From Saccharopolyspora rhizosphaerae (GTDB lineage: Bacteria > Actinomycetota > Actinomycetes > Mycobacteriales > Pseudonocardiaceae), in the NCBI RefSeq assembly GCF_003931915.1, contig NZ_RSAA01000005.1:62001-126000 (forward strand): a stretch of DNA of 64,000 bases. The letters are read 5' to 3'. Positions 1-8,498 of the stretch are shown here, one piece after another (the stretch's first letter is position 1; the number at the start of each line of letters is the position of its first letter). The notes under the pieces are model-generated. The model made no database searches and had not been told where the DNA came from. It saw only the letters and a list, made by a program, of their open reading frames with translations. Both the position numbers and the translations under genes were made by a program.

Positions 1-1
1 G

Positions 2-94
2 GAGCGCTTGCGCGCCCGCCTCGCCGAGCTGGACGAGCAGATCGACGACTACGTCGCGCAGCTCACCGAGTACCACTCCATCGTGGACAGTTGA
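2..94 (+). CDS. C-terminal end of a coiled-coil protein, MerR-like (partial)
   Basis: The last 30 codons of a gene that begins before the window, ending at TGA 92-94. The visible tail is a charged amphipathic helix rich in Leu, Glu, Arg and Gln, ending HSIVDS. Its spacing resembles the dimerisation helix that closes many MerR-family regulators, but no DNA-binding domain is visible, so the family call is only a suggestion. A hairpin at 99-129 follows directly. Confidence 0.5.
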   Translation, partial: ERLRARLAELDEQIDDYVAQLTEYHSIVDS

Positions 95-98
95 CCGG

Positions 99-129
99 TG
101 AGGCGGCCGAGGCCTGCAGGACCGCCTCA
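99..129 (+). terminator. Probable terminator hairpin
   Basis: TGAGGCGG (99-106) pairs perfectly with CCGCCTCA (122-129) across a 15-base loop. It starts five bases after the stop codon at 92-94. There is no U-tract, as is common in high-GC actinobacteria. Confidence 0.5.
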
Positions 130-363
130 GCCGCAGCCCCAGTCCTGCCCTGACGAGCTCCACCTCCTCGGTCACCCGACCGGGGAGGATTTTTCCGCCA
201 CTCGATTTCACTCGACACTGAACATATCGACACTGCTGAGGCGTGGTGCGCTCGAGTGCGCGGGGCCGCACGGCGCTGCTGCGGCGTGTACGCCGTGGGA
301 CGTAGTGCTGATGTCGGTGCTGGGAGGACGTCCTGGTGGGTCGTGTGGGTGAGACTGGTGGAC

Positions 364-1455
364 ATGGGTTCGATGCGTCCTCGGGTCGGTGATGTGTTCC
401 TCGCCCTGCTGGTGACCGTGGTCAGCGTGGCCGGGACGGTGGCCGCGCACCGGTGGGCGGGCCACGGGATGCGGGCGCTCGACGGGTTCGGAGTCGGCTT
501 CGTGGTGGTGGCCGGCCTGTCCCTGGCGTGGCGACGACGGGCACCGCTGGTGGTGCTCGGCGTGGTCGCGGTGGCCGTCTCGGCCTACCTCGTCAGCGGG
601 TACCGGTACGGGCCGGTCCTGCTCGCGCTGCTGGTGGCGGTGTACTCGGCGGCGCGCCACCGACCACCGCGCACCGCCGGGATCGCCGCGGGCGTCGCGC
701 TCCTGCTGCTGTGGGCGCACACGGTGGTCACCGGCCAGTGGGCCGGTCTGGTCCCGGCTTCGGCGTGGGTGCTCGTGCCCTTCGCCGCCGGGTTGGTGGC
801 GCGCACCCAGTCCGAGTCGGTGGCGCGTCAGCGGGCGGAAGCGCTGCGGCGGCGGGTCGACGACGAACGGCTGCGGATCGCCCAGGAGGTCCACGACGTG
901 GTCGGCCACGGGTTGGCGGCGATCAAGATGCAGGCCGACGTGGCGCTGCACGTGCTCGAGAAGAAGCCCGAGCAGGCCGAAACGGCGCTGTCGGCCATCA
1001 GTCGCACCAGCAGCGACGCCCTCGACGAGCTCCGCGCGACCCTGGCCGTGGTCCGCAGCGGCACCGGACAGGGACCCGAACCCGGTCTCCGCCGGGTGCA
1101 CGACCTGGTCAACCGCACCCGCGACGCCGGGGCGGAGGTCTCGCTGCGGGTGCGCGGTGACCCTCCCGAGCTGCCGAAGCCGGTGGACCTCACCGGGTAC
1201 CGGATACTGCAGGAGTCGTTGACCAACGTGCTGCGCCACAGCCGCGAGCAGCGAGCCGACGTCACCGTCGACTACACCCCGGAGGAGGTCACCATCGAGG
1301 TCACCAACCCCTCCCCCACGAGCGCCGGCGGCGACGGCCTCGGCATCCCCGGCATGCGGCGGCGCGTGGAAGCGCTCGGCGGTCAGTTCAGCGCCGGGGC
1401 CTCCGGCGGACGGTTCCGGGTGCACGCCCGCCTGCCGATCGGAGCGCAGCCGTGA
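364..1455 (+). CDS. NarL-type sensor histidine kinase (HisKA_3)
   Basis: Membrane histidine kinase of 363 aa that should phosphorylate the response regulator encoded next. The N-terminal ~150 residues hold several hydrophobic segments with no extracellular domain, so the stimulus may be sensed in the membrane. The HisKA_3 motif with VHDVVGHGL gives phospho-acceptor His177. The C-terminal ATPase domain keeps an N-box (ESLTNVLRHS) and a GLGIPGMRRRVEALGG stretch. I chose ATG 364 because it lies just before the first membrane segment. A GTG at 256 is open in frame but would add a Cys/Arg-rich stretch unlike the family. The 3' end overlaps the regulator gene (GTGA), so the pair is co-translated. 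The region 95-363 holds no other gene. Confidence 0.85.
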   Translation: MGSMRPRVGDVFLALLVTVVSVAGTVAAHRWAGHGMRALDGFGVGFVVVAGLSLAWRRRAPLVVLGVVAVAVSAYLVSGYRYGPVLLALLVAVYSAARHRPPRTAGIAAGVALLLLWAHTVVTGQWAGLVPASAWVLVPFAAGLVARTQSESVARQRAEALRRRVDDERLRIAQEVHDVVGHGLAAIKMQADVALHVLEKKPEQAETALSAISRTSSDALDELRATLAVVRSGTGQGPEPGLRRVHDLVNRTRDAGAEVSLRVRGDPPELPKPVDLTGYRILQESLTNVLRHSREQRADVTVDYTPEEVTIEVTNPSPTSAGGDGLGIPGMRRRVEALGGQFSAGASGGRFRVHARLPIGAQP

Positions 1456-2105
1456 TCAGCGTGCTCATCGTCGACGACCAGGACCTGGTGCGCTTCGGCC
1501 TGCGCACGCTCGTCGACTCCGAGGACGACCTCACCTGCGCCGGCGAAGCCGCCGACGGGCTCGACGCCGTGATCAAGGCGCGCGAGACCCGTCCCGACGT
1601 GGTGCTCATGGACATCCGGATGTCCGGTGTGGACGGACTGGAGGCCACCCGCCGGATCACCGGTGACCCGGACCTGGCCGCCACCAAGGTGATCGTGCTG
1701 ACGACGTTCGAGATCGACGAGTACGTCTTCAGCGCGTTGCGCTCCGGCGCCAGCGGATTCCTGCTCAAGGACACCACCCCGGTGGACCTGCTGCGCGCCA
1801 TCCGTCTGGTCGCCGGTGGCGAGGCGCTGCTGTCCCCGTCCGCGACCACCAAGCTGGTGCGCGAGTTCGTGCAGCTCGCCCCGCGCTCCCGCGCACCGCA
1901 CCCGCAGCTGCACACGCTCACCGAGCGGGAGCGGGAAGTGCTGGCGCTGGTGGCCGAGGGGCTCAGCAACGAGGAGATCGCCGAGCGCCTGGTGGTCAGC
2001 CCGGCCACGGCGCGCACGCACGTCAGCCGCGCGATGGTCAAGCTCGGGGCCCGCGACCGCGCCCAGCTGGTGGTCTTCGCCTACCAGTCCGGGCTGGTCG
2101 ACTGA
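1452..2105 (+). CDS. NarL/FixJ-family response regulator
   Basis: Cytoplasmic DNA-binding regulator of 217 aa and partner of the preceding kinase. The receiver domain (about 1-120) has the acidic pair Asp8/Asp9 and phospho-acceptor Asp54 in VVLMDIRMSG, plus a conserved Lys in FLLKD. The C-terminal LuxR-type helix-turn-helix begins at LTEREREVLALVAEGLSN. The start is the GTG inside the GTGA overlap with the kinase stop. The gene ends one base before the stop of the convergent kinase gene, leaving no room for a terminator. Targets cannot be read from this window. Confidence 0.92.
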   Translation: MISVLIVDDQDLVRFGLRTLVDSEDDLTCAGEAADGLDAVIKARETRPDVVLMDIRMSGVDGLEATRRITGDPDLAATKVIVLTTFEIDEYVFSALRSGASGFLLKDTTPVDLLRAIRLVAGGEALLSPSATTKLVREFVQLAPRSRAPHPQLHTLTEREREVLALVAEGLSNEEIAERLVVSPATARTHVSRAMVKLGARDRAQLVVFAYQSGLVD

Positions 2106-2106
2106 C

Positions 2107-3549
2107 TCACTTCCCGATGGGCGTGTAGCCGCTCCAGGAGGTGCTCGAGAGCTTCTTCTGCCCGTCCCACAGCTCCACCGCGATCCGCAGCGTGCCCTCG
2201 GGCTTGAGCTGGAGCGTGCACTTGACGTAGTCGCCCTCGCTGCTGGTGTCCCGGCACTCGGCGGTGTGGTGGTAGTCGGTCTCCGAGCGGGTCTTGATCC
2301 AGAACCCGTCCTTGTTCGTGTCCTTCGCCGCGATGAGGTCACCGTCGGCGTCGAAGCACCCGGTCCCGCGTTCTTCGCCCTTGTAGGACACCGTCTTGCA
2401 GACCTTCGCCTGGTACGGCGGGCGCGAGGTGGTGGTCGTCGGCGGCACGCTGGGCGGCGGTGGGACCGGCGCCGCGGAGGGCGGCTCTTCGGTCACGGGT
2501 GCTGCGCTGGTCGGCGCGGCGGAGCTCGTCACGGGTGCGCTGGTCGCGGGGGTCTCCACCGCGGTGGGTGTGGGTCGCGGGACGGGCGTGGCCTGTCCGC
2601 CGGTGGCGGGCTGCAGCGTCACCACGGCAGCGGTGATGCCGGCGACCGCGGCCACGGCACCCACGGCCGTCAGCACGATCGGCCACCGCGACCGGCGACG
2701 CTCCGGCACGGCGCCGGCGGCGCCGAGCGGGGCGGTGGCGCGCAGCGCGCGGCGGGCTGCGGCGGCGAGCTCACCTGCGGTGGCGTAGCGACCGGCGGGG
2801 TTCTTCGCCATGCCGGTCGCGACGACGCGGTCGAAGTCCGGTGGCACCCCCAGGCCCGTTTCCGAGGGCTTCGGCGGTTCGCGGTTGAGGTGGGCGTAGA
2901 TCAACGCTTCGGTGCTCGTCACGCCGTAGGGCTTGGCGCCGGTCAGGCACTGGTAGAGCACGCAGGCCAGCGAGTACACGTCGGCCCGGTGGTCCGACGG
3001 CGCGTCACCGAAGCGCTCGGGCGCCATGTAGGCCAACGTGCCCATGGTGACGCTGCCGGAGGTGCGGCTGGTCGCGTCCTGGATGGAGGCGGCGATGCCG
3101 AAGTCCACGAGGTAGGCGAACCCACCAGCACCCAGCAGCACGTTGGAGGGCTTGACGTCGCGGTGCACCACGCGGGCGGCGTGCGCGGCGTCGAGCGCCT
3201 GCGCGACCTGCTCGACCACGTGGACCACGTCGTGCGGGTGCATCGGTCCGTGGGTGTTCAACCGTGCACCCAGGTCTTCGCCCTCGACCAGCCGCATGTC
3301 CAGGTAGAGGCGGCCGTCGATCTCGCCGTAGCCGTGGATCGGGATGACGTGCGGTTCGTTGAGGCGTCCGGCGGCGTGGGCCTCCCGCTTGAACCGCTCC
3401 CGGAACTCCTGGTCCGCGGCCAGGTGCGGGGCGAGCAGCTTCAGCGCGACGATGCGGTCGTGGCGGGTGTCGTAGGCGCGCAGGATCTCGCCCATCCCTC
3501 CACGGGCGATCAGGCCCTCCACCCGGTACGGGCCGAACTGCGACTGCAC
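2107..3549 (-). CDS. Membrane Ser/Thr protein kinase with cysteine-containing extracellular domain
   Basis: PknB-type eukaryotic-like kinase of 480 aa. The N-terminal catalytic domain has the glycine loop (ARGGMGEI), the ATP-binding Lys in IVALKLL, the catalytic loop HRDVKPSN, DFG, and GTLAYMAPE. One membrane helix (about residues 293-315, IVLTAVGAVAAVAGITAAVV) is followed by a Thr/Ser/Pro-rich linker. The outer domain of about 100 residues has four Cys (probably two disulfides) and two adjacent Asp-rich loops, DADGD and DTNKDG, that resemble Ca2+ loops. There are no PASTA repeats, so its ligand differs from PknB. The gene is divergent from the P450 gene with about 207 bases between the starts. 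Confidence 0.9.
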   Translation of the reverse strand: MQSQFGPYRVEGLIARGGMGEILRAYDTRHDRIVALKLLAPHLAADQEFRERFKREAHAAGRLNEPHVIPIHGYGEIDGRLYLDMRLVEGEDLGARLNTHGPMHPHDVVHVVEQVAQALDAAHAARVVHRDVKPSNVLLGAGGFAYLVDFGIAASIQDATSRTSGSVTMGTLAYMAPERFGDAPSDHRADVYSLACVLYQCLTGAKPYGVTSTEALIYAHLNREPPKPSETGLGVPPDFDRVVATGMAKNPAGRYATAGELAAAARRALRATAPLGAAGAVPERRRSRWPIVLTAVGAVAAVAGITAAVVTLQPATGGQATPVPRPTPTAVETPATSAPVTSSAAPTSAAPVTEEPPSAAPVPPPPSVPPTTTTSRPPYQAKVCKTVSYKGEERGTGCFDADGDLIAAKDTNKDGFWIKTRSETDYHHTAECRDTSSEGDYVKCTLQLKPEGTLRIAVELWDGQKKLSSTSWSGYTPIGK

Positions 3550-3756
3550 GGCTGCTCCTCTTCCGACGGTGCGCGCGTCATCCTATGGGGTTGCGGAGGG
3601 CGCACGGCACAAGCCCACCGGAAGATCGAACGGCGCTCGGTGAAGTTTCCGCTACGAAGCACCGGCCGCTCGTGCGCCGAGGGTCGCGGTCCTGCTACCA
3701 AAGGTGAGGGAAGATCAAGTTCCGCCACCGGCTTCGGGAAAGGACCGGTCCACGAG

Positions 3757-4953
3757 ATGTCGACGACCGACGACGGCACCGACGTGCGCAAGATCGATCG
3801 CGGGCAGGACACCGGCGGCTGCCCGGTCAGCCGCGATGCGGACGGCGTGTGGCGCGTCCGCGGTCACGCCGCTGCACGCGCGGCCCTGCGCAGCACCGAC
3901 ACGGTCCAGGCGGGCCTCGGCGTGGAGACCGTCGAGAAGATGCCCGCGAAGATCCGTCGCCCGGTCCTCTACCGGGACGGCCCGGAGCACCGCGAGCACC
4001 GCCGCCAGACCGCGAAGTACTTCACCCCCCGCAAGGTCGACGAGTCCTACCGGGAGCTCATGGAGCGGCTCAGCGACGAGCAGCTGGCCAAGCTCACCTC
4101 CCACGGCTCGGCCGTGCTCTCGGAGCTGAGCTTCGAGCTCGCGATCGGCGTGGCCTGCGAGGTCATCGGCTTGACCGAGAGCAAGCCGGGCCTGAAGGGA
4201 CGGCTGGAGCGCTTCTTCCCGGAGGAGTTCGGGGAACCGGGTTTCACCAGCTTGCACGGTCTGTACTGGGTGTGGCGGCAGGCGGTGAACTGGGGCGGCA
4301 TCTACTTCGCCGACGTGCTCCCCGCGGTGCGGGCGCGGCGCGAGCGGCCGCAGGACGACCTCATCTCGCACCTGCTGGGCGACGGCTGCTCCTCGGCGGA
4401 GATCCTCGGTGAGTGCATCACGGTCGCGGCCGCCGGCATGGTGACCACCCGCGAGTTCGTGAACCTCGCGGCTTGGCACCTGTTCACCGACGGCGCCCTG
4501 CGCGAGCGCTACCTCGGTGCGGACGAGCCCGAGCGGCACGCGATCCTGCACGAACTGCTGCGGCTGGAACCCGTGGTCGGGTACCTGAAGCGGCGCACCA
4601 CGGCCGAGGTGGAGCTGCCCGGCGAGAACGGCGACAAGCACGTGGTGCCGGCGGGTGAGGTCATCGACATCGACGTGTCCAGCACCAACACCGACCCCAC
4701 CGCGTTCGGGGAGAAGCCCCTGCAGGTCTGCCCGCACCGCGAGCTCACCGACGCCACCGCGCCGGGCCTGTCGTTCAGCGACGGACCGCACCGCTGCCCG
4801 GGCAACACCATCGCCATCCACGAGACCGACATCTTCCTCACGAAGCTGTTCGCCCTGCCGAACGTCCGCCTGGAGACCCCGCCGAGGACCTCCTTCAACG
4901 ACGCCATCGGCGGCTACGAACTCCGGGACATGGTCGTCGCCGCCGGAGAGTGA
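3757..4953 (+). CDS. Cytochrome P450
   Basis: Soluble haem monooxygenase of 398 aa, the usual bacterial P450 length. The haem-binding loop FSDGPHRCPG gives the thiolate ligand Cys347. The K-helix ExxR is seen in HELLRLEP, and the I-helix reads AAAGMVTTRE, a departure from the usual AGxDT oxygen-activation motif. The start ATG 3757 has an AAAGGA-like ribosome site about a dozen bases upstream. The frame stays open far upstream but only antisense to the kinase gene. No ferredoxin or reductase gene is adjacent, so redox partners must come from elsewhere. The substrate is unknown, and the P450 may be induced under kinase-linked conditions given the shared promoter region. Confidence 0.9.
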   Translation: MSTTDDGTDVRKIDRGQDTGGCPVSRDADGVWRVRGHAAARAALRSTDTVQAGLGVETVEKMPAKIRRPVLYRDGPEHREHRRQTAKYFTPRKVDESYRELMERLSDEQLAKLTSHGSAVLSELSFELAIGVACEVIGLTESKPGLKGRLERFFPEEFGEPGFTSLHGLYWVWRQAVNWGGIYFADVLPAVRARRERPQDDLISHLLGDGCSSAEILGECITVAAAGMVTTREFVNLAAWHLFTDGALRERYLGADEPERHAILHELLRLEPVVGYLKRRTTAEVELPGENGDKHVVPAGEVIDIDVSSTNTDPTAFGEKPLQVCPHRELTDATAPGLSFSDGPHRCPGNTIAIHETDIFLTKLFALPNVRLETPPRTSFNDAIGGYELRDMVVAAGE

Positions 4954-5780
4954 GCCCGAGGAGCCCACCCAACCGAGCGACGAAACCCCCCGGCTCACTC
5001 GCCACGAACGTCACCCGACCGAACCTTCGCGGCGGTTGCCGGCTGAGTTCCGCAGCTGGAAACGGAGTCTGTGTCGGCGTTCTCGGCCGGGCTTGGGGCT
5101 TGGGACGGTTCCGCTGAAGAGATCCCCGCCTTGCTGCTCACGACCCCCGCCGGGTGAAGGTGGTGACACACCTTCGCGGCCATGTGCTCCAGTCTCATGT
5201 GCGCCGATGGGTAGCCGGTCGAGCCGTCATCGGAGTCCCGGTGGTACGGCCCGTTCTGAACGCTCGGGTGACGTCCGCGTCCGCACAGGACTGGGCGGTG
5301 CGGACGAGGTAGAAGTCAGCCGCTCGGCCTGTCGGAGCAGCGACAGGACGGGTTCCTCGTCCGTGCTCAGTGCTGAGATCACCGCAGGTGTCGTCGAAGG
5401 TCCAGCGCGAACTCGGCCGGGGTGCCGTCCCCGACGCCCAGGAGTGCCGCAGCACGCTCAGCTCAGTTCCACACCAGGAACGGCGGACCCGTGGCGTTCT
5501 TCGCCGGACTTCCCAGTCACATCGGGGAATTCACACTTGTTGTCCCGCAGATCGACGACAGTGGCGACACTTCCGGTGGCGCCTGTCGAATTCACGCCAA
5601 CGCGGCCGGAAGCCGTGCGCGCCGGTGCTACGTTCCCCTCTCGCGACAACCCGGACGAACCCGTCACGGAACTGGATCGGTTCGGAAGCCTTCGACCTGC
5701 AGCCTGTCCCCGCGGGCACCCCGGTTGCTCCGGAAATCCCCCGCACGGCTGTGCTTCTCAAACGTCAAGGAGATGCGTTC
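4954..5780. other. 827-base region without a convincing gene
   Basis: I see no reading frame here with actinobacterial codon bias, a ribosome site and a recognisable family. Open frames on both strands are short and of odd composition. The only local structure noted is the inverted repeat at 5328-5347. The last ~100 bases form the 5' region of the GH3 gene. This could be a decayed gene or a long regulatory region. Confidence 0.5.
5328..5347. promoter_or_regulatory. Inverted repeat, possible operator
   Basis: CCTGTCG (5328-5334) and CGACAGG (5341-5347) form a perfect 7-base inverted repeat around GAGCAG. It lies about 430 bases before the GH3 gene, far for a classical operator, so its role is open. 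Confidence 0.25.
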
Positions 5781-7604
5781 ATGCCCTTCAGCAGACGGAT
5801 GCGGGTGGTGGCGCTCGGCGCGGCCCTCGCGTGCACGGCGCTGATCACCCCGACGGTGGCCGCTGCCGCCCCGACCTACCGCGACGCGTCCGCGTCGATC
5901 CCCGATCGAGTCGAGGACCTGCTCTCGCGGATGTCGTTGCAGGACAAGATCGGTCAGATGACGCAGGCCGAACGCGTCGCGGCCGAACCGCAGACTGCGG
6001 CCTCGGCCTCGCTGGGCTCGATCCTCAGCGGCGGCGGTTCGGCACCCGAGCCGAACACCGCCGAGGCGTGGGCGGACATGTACGACGAGTACCAGCGGGC
6101 GGCCACCGGCACGCCGCTGGGCATCCCGCTGATCTACGGCGTGGACGCCGTGCACGGGCACAACAACGTCCACGGCGCGACGATCTTCCCGCACAACATC
6201 GGGCTCGGCGCGGGCAACGACCCCCAGCTCACGCAGGACGTCGGGCGCGCGACCGCCGAGGAGGTCTCGGGCACCGGCATCGACTGGGACTTCGCGCCGT
6301 GCCTGTGCGTGGCCCGCAACGACCGCTGGGGCCGCACCTACGAGGCCTTCGGCGAGACCCCGGAGCGGCCCACCGCCCACGCCACGGTCATCGACGGTCT
6401 GCAGGGCGAGGAGCTCAACGCCCCCGGATCGGTGCTGGCCACGGCCAAGCACTACATCGGCGACGGCGGCACCACCGGCGGCGACGACCAGGGCAACACC
6501 GAGATCGACGAGCAGGAGCTGCGCCGCGTCCACCTGCCCCCGTTCCAGGAGGCGATCAACCGCGGCGTCGGCTCGATCATGCTCTCTTACAGCAGCTGGA
6601 ACGGCCTGAAGCTGCACGCCCACTCGTACCTGGTCAACGACCTGCTCAAGGGCGAGCTGGGCTACAAGGGCTTCGTGGTCTCCGACTACGACGCGATCGA
6701 CCAGATCGACGGGCAGCTGGGCTTCACCGCCGAGGAGGTCGCCACCGCCATCAACTCGGGCCTGGACATGATCATGGTTCCGAACGAGTGGCGGAAGTTC
6801 ACCGAGCTGCTGCGCGGTGAGGTGGAGAACGGCCACGTCCCGATGTCGCGCATCGACGACGCCAACCGCCGCATCCTCACCAAGAAGTTCGAGCTGGGTC
6901 TGTTCGAGAACCCCTACACCGACCGGAGCCTCACCGGCACGGTCGGCAGCCCGGAGCACCGCGCGCTGGCCCGCCACGCGGTCCGCAAGTCCCAGGTGCT
7001 GCTGAAGAACGAGGGCGGCGTGCTGCCGCTGCCCAAGGACGGCGGGAAGCTGTTCGTGGCGGGCAAGAACGCCGACGACATCGGCAACCAGTCCGGCGGC
7101 TGGACGATCAGCTGGCAGGGCGAGAGCGGACCGATCACCCCGGGCACCACGATCCTGCGAGGGATCAAGGACGCAGCCGCGGGATCCGAGGTCACCTACG
7201 ACCGCCACGGCAACGGCATCGACGACAGCTACACCGCCGCCATCGCCGTGGTCGGCGAGACCCCCTACGCCGAGGGCAAGGGCGACCGGCCCGCCGGCAT
7301 GGGCCTCGACCAGGAGGACCTGGAGACGGTGAAGAAGCTGGAGGACAGCGGAGTTCCGGTCATCGTCGTCACGGTGTCCGGACGTCCGCTCGACATCGGC
7401 GAACACGTGCCGAACTGGGACGCGCTGCTCGCCGCGTGGCTGCCGGGCACCGAAGGCGCCGGCGTCGCCGACGTCCTGTTCGGCGACCACAACCCCACCG
7501 GCACCCTGCCGATGACCTGGATGAGGTCGGCGGACCAGCAACCGATCAACGACGGGGACGGGCAAGACCCGCTGTTCCCGTACGGGTTCGGCCTGCGGTA
7601 CTGA
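5781..7604 (+). CDS. Secreted glycoside hydrolase family 3 beta-glucosidase/exo-beta-glucanase
   Basis: Exported glycosidase of 607 aa that removes terminal beta-linked glucose from oligosaccharides. It starts with a Sec signal peptide (MPFSRRMRVV, hydrophobic core, Ala-rich cleavage region near residue 28). The (beta/alpha)8 domain contains KHYIGDGGT and the nucleophile motif GFVVSDYDAI with Asp302. The second domain has GNQSGGWTISWQG, typical of the barley ExoI-like branch of GH3. No C-terminal FnIII domain is present, so it is the short form. AAGGAG (5767-5772) lies eight bases before ATG 5781, which fixes the start. There is no sugar transporter next door. A hairpin at 7615-7637 ends the transcript. 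Confidence 0.9.
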   Translation: MPFSRRMRVVALGAALACTALITPTVAAAAPTYRDASASIPDRVEDLLSRMSLQDKIGQMTQAERVAAEPQTAASASLGSILSGGGSAPEPNTAEAWADMYDEYQRAATGTPLGIPLIYGVDAVHGHNNVHGATIFPHNIGLGAGNDPQLTQDVGRATAEEVSGTGIDWDFAPCLCVARNDRWGRTYEAFGETPERPTAHATVIDGLQGEELNAPGSVLATAKHYIGDGGTTGGDDQGNTEIDEQELRRVHLPPFQEAINRGVGSIMLSYSSWNGLKLHAHSYLVNDLLKGELGYKGFVVSDYDAIDQIDGQLGFTAEEVATAINSGLDMIMVPNEWRKFTELLRGEVENGHVPMSRIDDANRRILTKKFELGLFENPYTDRSLTGTVGSPEHRALARHAVRKSQVLLKNEGGVLPLPKDGGKLFVAGKNADDIGNQSGGWTISWQGESGPITPGTTILRGIKDAAAGSEVTYDRHGNGIDDSYTAAIAVVGETPYAEGKGDRPAGMGLDQEDLETVKKLEDSGVPVIVVTVSGRPLDIGEHVPNWDALLAAWLPGTEGAGVADVLFGDHNPTGTLPMTWMRSADQQPINDGDGQDPLFPYGFGLRY

Positions 7605-7614
7605 CACGAGCCGA

Positions 7615-7637
7615 GCGCTCGCCCCGAGGGCGAGCGC
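7615..7637. terminator. Bidirectional terminator between convergent genes
   Basis: GCGCTCGCCC (7615-7624) pairs perfectly with GGGCGAGCGC (7628-7637) around a 3-base loop. It sits between the stop of the GH3 gene (7604) and the stop of the convergent DJ-1-like gene (7649). Confidence 0.8.
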
Positions 7638-7648
7638 CCGGTCCCGCC

Positions 7649-8341
7649 TCAGGAGAGAGCGGCGATCATGGCCTCGGCCATCGGCCCGCTCGAGGTCGGG
7701 TTCTGCCCGGTGAACAGGTTCCCGTCGCGCACGGTGTGCGCCTGGTAGGCCTGGCCGCCGGAGTGCTGCGCACCCCGCTCCCGCAACCGGCTGGCCAGCA
7801 GCCACGGGGCACCGTCGGCGGTGCCGAACAGCTGCTCCTCCTCGTCGGTGAAGGCGGTCATCTCCCGCCCGGCGAACACCCACTTGCCGTCGGAGTCGAC
7901 GGCGGACAGCAGCGCGGCGGGGCCGTGGCAGACGGCGCCGATGAGCTTGCCCTCCCGGTCGGCCTGGGTCAGCAGGCGGCCGAGGTCGGCGTCCTGGTGG
8001 AGGTCGACGACCGGGCCGTGCCCTCCGGGGAGCACCACGGCGGCGTAGTCGTCGAGGTCGACGTCGCTGAGGTCGAGCAGCGGCCCGAACTCGCGCAGCG
8101 CCTTCTCGGCGTGCTCGAGGTGGCGACCGCAGTCCGCACCGGCCACGGCCGGGTCGGCGCTGTGGGCGTCCAGGGGCGGCAGGACGCCGCCGGGCGAGGC
8201 GAAGTCGACCTCGAAGCCGGCTTGAACGAACTTCGCGTGCGGTGCGGCGAGCTCCTCGGCCCAGTAGCCGGTGGGGTAGGACGTGCCGTCGGTGCGTTCC
8301 CAGGTGTCGGCGGCGGACATGACGATCAAGATGCGGTTCAC
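7649..8341 (-). CDS. DJ-1/PfpI (Hsp31-like) class I glutamine amidotransferase-fold protein
   Basis: Cytoplasmic protein of 230 aa. The nucleophilic-elbow motif is AVCHGPAALLSA (Cys followed by His), and Hsp31-type blocks are GTSYPTGYWAEEL near residue 20 and TGQNPTSS near the end. Relatives act as glyoxalase III, deglycase/chaperone or stress proteins; which applies cannot be told from sequence. I start at GTG 8341 (VNRILIVM), where the family normally begins. The frame is open further upstream but with unrelated sequence. It is divergent from an XRE regulator, a layout that suggests control by that regulator. Confidence 0.82.
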   Translation of the reverse strand: MNRILIVMSAADTWERTDGTSYPTGYWAEELAAPHAKFVQAGFEVDFASPGGVLPPLDAHSADPAVAGADCGRHLEHAEKALREFGPLLDLSDVDLDDYAAVVLPGGHGPVVDLHQDADLGRLLTQADREGKLIGAVCHGPAALLSAVDSDGKWVFAGREMTAFTDEEEQLFGTADGAPWLLASRLRERGAQHSGGQAYQAHTVRDGNLFTGQNPTSSGPMAEAMIAALS

Positions 8342-8362
8342 GGCGGTTCCCTCGCTCTCGAG

Positions 8363-8395
8363 TGTTCCGGACGCTTCCCAGCGTGCTCCGGGACA
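8363..8395. promoter_or_regulatory. Imperfect inverted repeat in divergent promoter, candidate operator
   Basis: TGTTCCGGACGCT (8363-8375) is matched by AGCGT, two extra bases, then TCCGGGACA (8380-8395) in inverted orientation. It lies between the start of the DJ-1-like gene (8341) and the XRE gene (8499), so it is a reasonable binding site for that regulator. Confidence 0.4.
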
Positions 8396-8498
8396 TCGCA
8401 CGTCAGGGCGCTATGTCGAGCCCTGCGCGAGCTAGGCCGCGGCAACGTAGGACTCGGCGACCCAGGCACGCGATCACGCGCGCGGCAACAATGGCCGC

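Noticed and set aside
1816-3756. Long open frame leading into the P450 gene on the plus strand
   Set aside because: It is antisense to the kinase gene and to the end of the response regulator, with low-complexity Arg/Gly/Val composition. High GC content keeps opposite strands open.
4995-5455. Minus-strand short frames in the gap before the GH3 gene
   Set aside because: They lack ribosome sites, recognisable domains and a consistent codon bias.
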